A stretch of DNA of 64,000 bases from the NCBI GenBank assembly GCA_947561585.1, contig CANNZV010000522.1, positions 1 to 64,000 of the forward strand, in the 5' to 3' direction. Below the pieces are notes generated by a model. It was not told the DNA's origin, ran no database searches, and was given only the letters and a program-made list of their open reading frames with translations. This DNA comes from Caprella mutica (lineage: Eukaryota > Arthropoda > Malacostraca > Amphipoda > Caprellidae). Position 1 is the stretch's first letter, and each line of letters starts with the position of its first letter. Both the position numbers and the translations under genes were made by a program. Of the stretch, positions 60,080 through 64,000 are shown piece after piece.

Positions 60080-60596
60080 TTTTTGTTCTGATACAGACAT
60101 TTAACCCCTACTAAATAAATTTATCCCTAACTTGAAACGTCCAATTCAACTAGCTATTTAGACATCATGATCATTTTTTACCTTCATGGTAGATATTGAC
60201 TGGAATATTGCTGCCGAATAACGTCACATTCATAATATAAAGTGTATAGGCGTTTAACGCGTCATATTTTATAGTATGAATATGTGCGTTCATATTCAGC
60301 GCAGTATTAGCGCAGTCAATTTCTGCCATGAGGATATATCTCTAGTTTTTCACGCGTGGCCACGGACGCTACGCGGTCGCGCATTAGTAGTTAGGATGTA
60401 CGTGTCAGCAGTTTAGAGTAGCGCCCCAGTGTAGTTCACTGCAGAGAGGGGACGTAGAATGAGGCCCCTAAAAGCGGACAAAAATGCACTGTCGCGGCCC
60501 CCTGCCTGCCGTGATGCCGGCCCTGCGCGCTTTGTCCGCTGTCCTTATACTGCACCGAATTTTAACTGGGTTTTGTTCCGAAGCAGAAATTAAACC
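60080..60596. repeat. Two inverted copies of the GGGGTTTAA terminal motif around a GC-rich patch
   Basis: Reverse-strand TAGTAGGGGTTAAATGTCTG at 60117 downward and GGGGTTTAATTTCTGC at 60595 downward resemble the forward motif at 52343. Between them, 60340-60545 is the most GC-rich unique DNA in the window (GTGGCCACGGACGC, CGCGGCCCCCTGCCTGCC). An inverted pair there, AAAAGCGGACAAA (60469-60481) and TTTGTCCGCT (60531-60540), could form a hairpin of 10 bp. Confidence 0.55.
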
Positions 60597-61079
60597 CCAA
60601 ATAAGTTAATTATTAATTGATAATTCTAATATTTATCTATTAATAATTCTAATAGTATTTATAAATCAATAATTCGACTAATATTTATATATTAATAATT
60701 CTAATAACATTTATTTATTAATAATTATAGTAATATTTAATAATATAAGTTGATAATAAAGGTGTTCATTTAATTTGAGTTTATGATTTACCCAATTTCC
60801 TGTACCGCATTTACTGATTGATATTTAAATATTTATATTATTTATAGTAAAGCAGATATATCTGCATTATAACCAAGTAAAAATAATTTGAGTGATGACA
60901 AAAGCATCTGCATTGTATATAAATTTGTATGTCTGCATTGTAGTTAAATCTGCATAACATTAAATCAGATATCTGATTAACTATGAAGTATCACTTACAA
61001 ACGTATTCTTTAATCAGAAAAGCTCTTGGTTCACTTGGTAATCAGATTTCTGCTTTGTGACTAAGACTTTTTTCGTTCT
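60597..61079. other. AT-rich DNA with ATTAATAATTCTAATA repeats
   Basis: 60610-60760 is a degenerate tandem of TTTATATATTAATAATTC-like units. From 60850 ATCTGCAT and ATCAGAT words are frequent, recalling 39330-39600. No gene. Confidence 0.5.
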
Positions 61080-61560
61080 GTGCAGCCTTTGATCCGTTCG
61101 CTCCTAAAATCTATCAAACTGGTAACTGAATAATGTCCAATCGTCACACCAAGTTTAATATAAAATGGTCTAATACTTTTCAAGTTATTGAATTATAAAT
61201 GACATTGACCTTTGGCTTGATCGCTTCCAAAATTCTACCAGATGGTTCCTGAACATTGACCAATCGTTCATCAAATATCAGGCAATATAATTGAATGATT
61301 TTTGGTTTTTAAGTTATAAATGGCCTAAACCTGGACATTTGATCTTTGACCCGATCGCTTCCAAAATTTAACCAAATGGTTCCTGCATATTGACCAATCG
61401 CCACACAAAGTTTAATGCAATATGATCTTATTCTTTTTGATTTATGGACGACCTTAACCTGGTACTTTGATCGGATTATTAGAAAAATTTAACAAGCAAG
61501 TTCCTTGAAATTGATCAATCGTCCCATTTATTCTTAGGCAACTTTGTTAATTACTTTTTA
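61080..61560. repeat. Degenerate tandem repeat, about 130 bp, three to four units
   Basis: The block TTTGATCCG(A)TCG-type start, CGCTTCCAAAATTTAACCA, AATGGTTCCTG, ATTGACCAATCG and CACAAAGTTTAAT recurs at about 61085, 61218, 61352 and (weakly) 61465. Units diverge by many substitutions, so the duplication is old. No open frame is conserved between units. Confidence 0.8.
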
Positions 61561-62332
61561 AGGTTTGAGAAGAACAAGATGACACTGGCGCTCATGGCAG
61601 GGCTCCTGGTACACACACTACAACTGTTTGTGAACAGATGTTCTATTATATATTACTCTGTGAAGAGGAGTGATTCTATTTTATTTCAGTGATTTGTTTA
61701 TCACATGATGAAATTAGATTTATTTGCAGTTTTTACGTTTAATCTAGCTATCTAATGCGTAAATACGTTAACTTTATATTGTATTACTTTAGTAGACTAA
61801 CAAACTTATTCTAATTTGCAATATTTCATTAGGATTGAGAAGCATCTACTATGAGTGTAGTTAGATACATATTTAATATTTTTCTCAGCATATAATTGCA
61901 ATTTATATATCTCCCTCGATAGATCTAAAATATCTATCATTCGATAACCAATGTTAATATCCTTTTTAATCCCTCTCTTTTGGTCCCCTGACCATTACTT
62001 GCTGGAAGTGTCATTAGAACTTCCTTTCATCACCTAGATTCTAGAAGATAAAACTAATTTTGGTATATCCGTTAATGGATTTCGGGTTTGAGCTTGGGGA
62101 GATATTTTTTTTCAAATCAATCATTAATTTTATTCAATGATTTTTTTCTTTCTCATCGAGATTTTAAACCGGTTTAATTTATTACATTAATCGCTGATAC
62201 AATCTCAAAAATTGCAACTTAAAAACTTAAATACACTTTCTATGAATAATTAAAAATATGGCAAATAAGTTCATTTAAAAACTTACCAGGTTATAAACAA
62301 TGCAATAATTATGTGATGGACAATGGAAATTT
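61561..62332. other. AT-rich DNA, no gene seen
   Basis: No coding region or repeat recognised. Confidence 0.5.
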
Positions 62333-62545
62333 GCCGAGACACACCTCAATCATTTCGCTGTTGAGGCCAGATACTGGGACTACGGAGATGCCTAAACGTC
62401 GGAAATACCCTGCCCTTACATATTTGAGCTGATATATTTGAGTCAACTGCTATAGAGATCATAGTAGGATCGAACAAAAATACGACTTTCTTAATCATGA
62501 AGTCTATAGGTGAACTCCTTGGTTCCAGCAGCGAATGGCTCTTCT
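62333..62545 (+). pseudogene. PHD-RT-REL retroelement copy C (short C-terminal scrap)
   Basis: About 210 bp matching the end of the endonuclease region of copy B (36090-36345). It starts GCCGAGACACACCTCAAT and passes AAACGTCGGAAATACCCTGC, ATATTTGAGC and CTTAATCATGAAGTCTATAG to CAGCAGCGAATGGCTCTTC. It has internal deletions (for example in the segment after ACTGGGACTACGGAGA) and several stops, and lacks the 3' hairpin and A-tail. A third, older member of the family in this window. Confidence 0.85.
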
Positions 62546-63198
62546 ATATAGTGTTTCTAAAGTTTCTAGAAACACATTTCCTATCATAAAATATATTCAA
62601 AACATGAGATAACGAGTAAGGGAATAAACAGAAAACATTCCTTCCTTTTCTTAAATCCTTGCCTAATTCGAGATATGAAGCATCACAATGATCAGCAAAA
62701 TTATCATTATTTTGTATAGAATATTTATCGATAAAAACAGAACTATATATCGTATTGTAGGGAAATAGTATTTGTTACATTATTGTTTAATGCGCATGAA
62801 ATATATTACTCTGTATCAAATTATTTCAGAGATAAACTACCCTCGCCTCTTGCCATATTATCTTCAATGATAATTACGGTAGGTTCAAATTGGGCTCTAG
62901 AAGCGAATATCTCAAGTGGCTCTCAAATCTATTACTTATGCAGCTAATTATAATAATCTAGGGATCAGCACGGCTGCATGCATATCTCAATAATTGATAT
63001 GTGGAGACTGATAATATACGTAGTGGGAAACTGTTTGAAAAGTAATACATACATACAACTAAAGTTACACGTACAATGTACATATAATATTACAGTCATA
63101 GAAAAATGTATTTGTAAAGTTATTTTCGCGATATAGTAATTAAATTTGAAAAAATACTTTACTGATCAGTGATCACATTGCTTATAAAGTTTTAAATT
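62546..63198. other. AT-rich DNA, no gene seen
   Basis: No coding region, RNA gene or clear repeat recognised. Confidence 0.5.
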
Positions 63199-64000
63199 TA
63201 GCTTAGTATACAGTAGGGTGGAGCGATTTTAACCATTTTTTGTTTGATTCAAATTTTAATAGTGCGGAAAAGTTGCGATTTGATGTGAAATAGATGTGTG
63301 TAAATGAATAAAAAATGTTTCAGGTGAGCAAAGGTATTCTCGAATTTTTGAAAAATTACCCAAAAATCGAAATTTTGCATTTTTTTTTCAAAAAAATGTT
63401 ACAGGCATAAAAAATTTGGATAGAAAGTTGTATTACTGGTAGATAAGATCCTTAGAGGTCTTACTTCTTCAAAAAATAAAATATAAAATATTTATTAACA
63501 TCTAATATTGGCGCCGGAACGCCAAGAAAATCCAAAAAAAGACATTTCTCTTAAATTTTTTTCATGATAAATGTTTAATATATTATGTAAAGTTTCGCTA
63601 ATTTTCTTCATAAATGTATTGATAATTGAAATTTATACTATAGTTAGAGCCGCGTCCGTTTGTACGTCCGTGTGTCACACTTTTTTTTAAGAAACACATA
63701 TTAAAAGGAAAAATAAATCATTTGTGGCAGTATCATGACTACGGGCTACAATAATAATTGACACTAATTATTTAAAAAAAATTATACTTTGGCTTTTGAG
63801 ATTTATTTGTTTAATCAGAATTATACTCATAAACCGGGTACCCAAAGTTCTCGAAAAATGTGCTATAGCAATTCCCTATAAACAACGTATATCGATTCGA
63901 TTAGTGGGACATCGAATAGATGAATTATTGTTCCATCGAATCGACAGACCGTTGTTTGTAGGGAAATGTCTTAAATCAATCTAGCATTCTCCAATTATTA
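63199..64000. other. Possible repeat start (CAGTAGGGTGGAGCG) and AT-rich end of window
   Basis: TA then CAGTAGGGTGGAGCGATTTT at about 63210 resembles the terminus of a TA-targeting DNA element, followed by A/T-rich homopolymer-like DNA. A short palindrome TTGGCG-CCGGAA-CGCCAAG lies at 63508-63527. No inverted partner of the terminus was found before the window ends. The small forward frame at 63796-63984 has no recognisable domain. Confidence 0.35.

Overview
This is a gene-poor, AT-rich stretch of a eukaryotic nuclear genome, most likely from an insect or other arthropod; the species cannot be named. The reasons are the mix of elements: BEL/Pao and Ty1/copia LTR retrotransposons (the copia one has the initiator-tRNA-type primer site GGTTATGGGCCCAG known from Drosophila copia), Tc1/mariner, pogo, PIF/Harbinger and piggyBac-type DNA elements, and a retroelement with PHD, reverse transcriptase and restriction-like endonuclease parts. 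I found no intact host gene, tRNA, rRNA, operon or CRISPR array. Every recognisable coding stretch is transposon-derived, and nearly all are broken.

Layout. 1-630 is plain AT-rich flank. 631-13548 is one giant minisatellite of a 15-bp CpG-rich unit (about 860 units) with higher-order duplications, ending in an AT microsatellite. It holds open frames of 850 to 2,056 codons on both strands. These follow from the 15-bp period and from units that no single substitution can turn into a stop, so I do not call them genes. 17.7-22.6 kb is a Tc1-like transposase relic split by a 4.2-kb inverted-repeat element that itself carries a decayed BEL/Pao pol piece. 24.72-25.34 kb is a piggyBac-type MITE with TTAA duplications. 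26.2-31.45 kb is a 5'-truncated reverse-strand copy of the PHD-RT-endonuclease element, split by a 2.9-kb insertion that contains a pogo-like element. 33.2-36.5 kb is a longer forward copy of the same family, and a third scrap lies at 62.3 kb. A putative LTR with a primer-site-like sequence is at 36.8-37.16 kb.

From 39.7 to 49.6 kb come MITEs, a 907-bp foldback element with a perfect 9-bp target duplication (41.2-42.1 kb), a copia LTR plus gag relic (43.6-44.85 kb), a 2.4-kb inverted-repeat element filled with copies of its own terminal motif (44.8-47.2 kb), and a 32-bp minisatellite. 50.1-55.1 kb holds a 61-bp minisatellite, a copia LTR tail, and a PIF/Harbinger pair (MADF-like gene forward, transposase reverse). 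Then come a jockey/CR1-like RT scrap (55.3-55.8 kb), a second foldback element with tandem-repeat arms (56.6-57.7 kb), a BEL/Pao gag relic (57.9-59.36 kb) and AT-rich DNA with small repeats to the end.

The genes do not form a pathway. The window reads as layered insertions, in which four nestings can be ordered (Tc1 < 4.2-kb TIR element, which holds the BEL piece; PHD-RT-REL < 2.9-kb insert < pogo-like), plus three independent minisatellite expansions. All calls are from reading the sequence; no database search was run.
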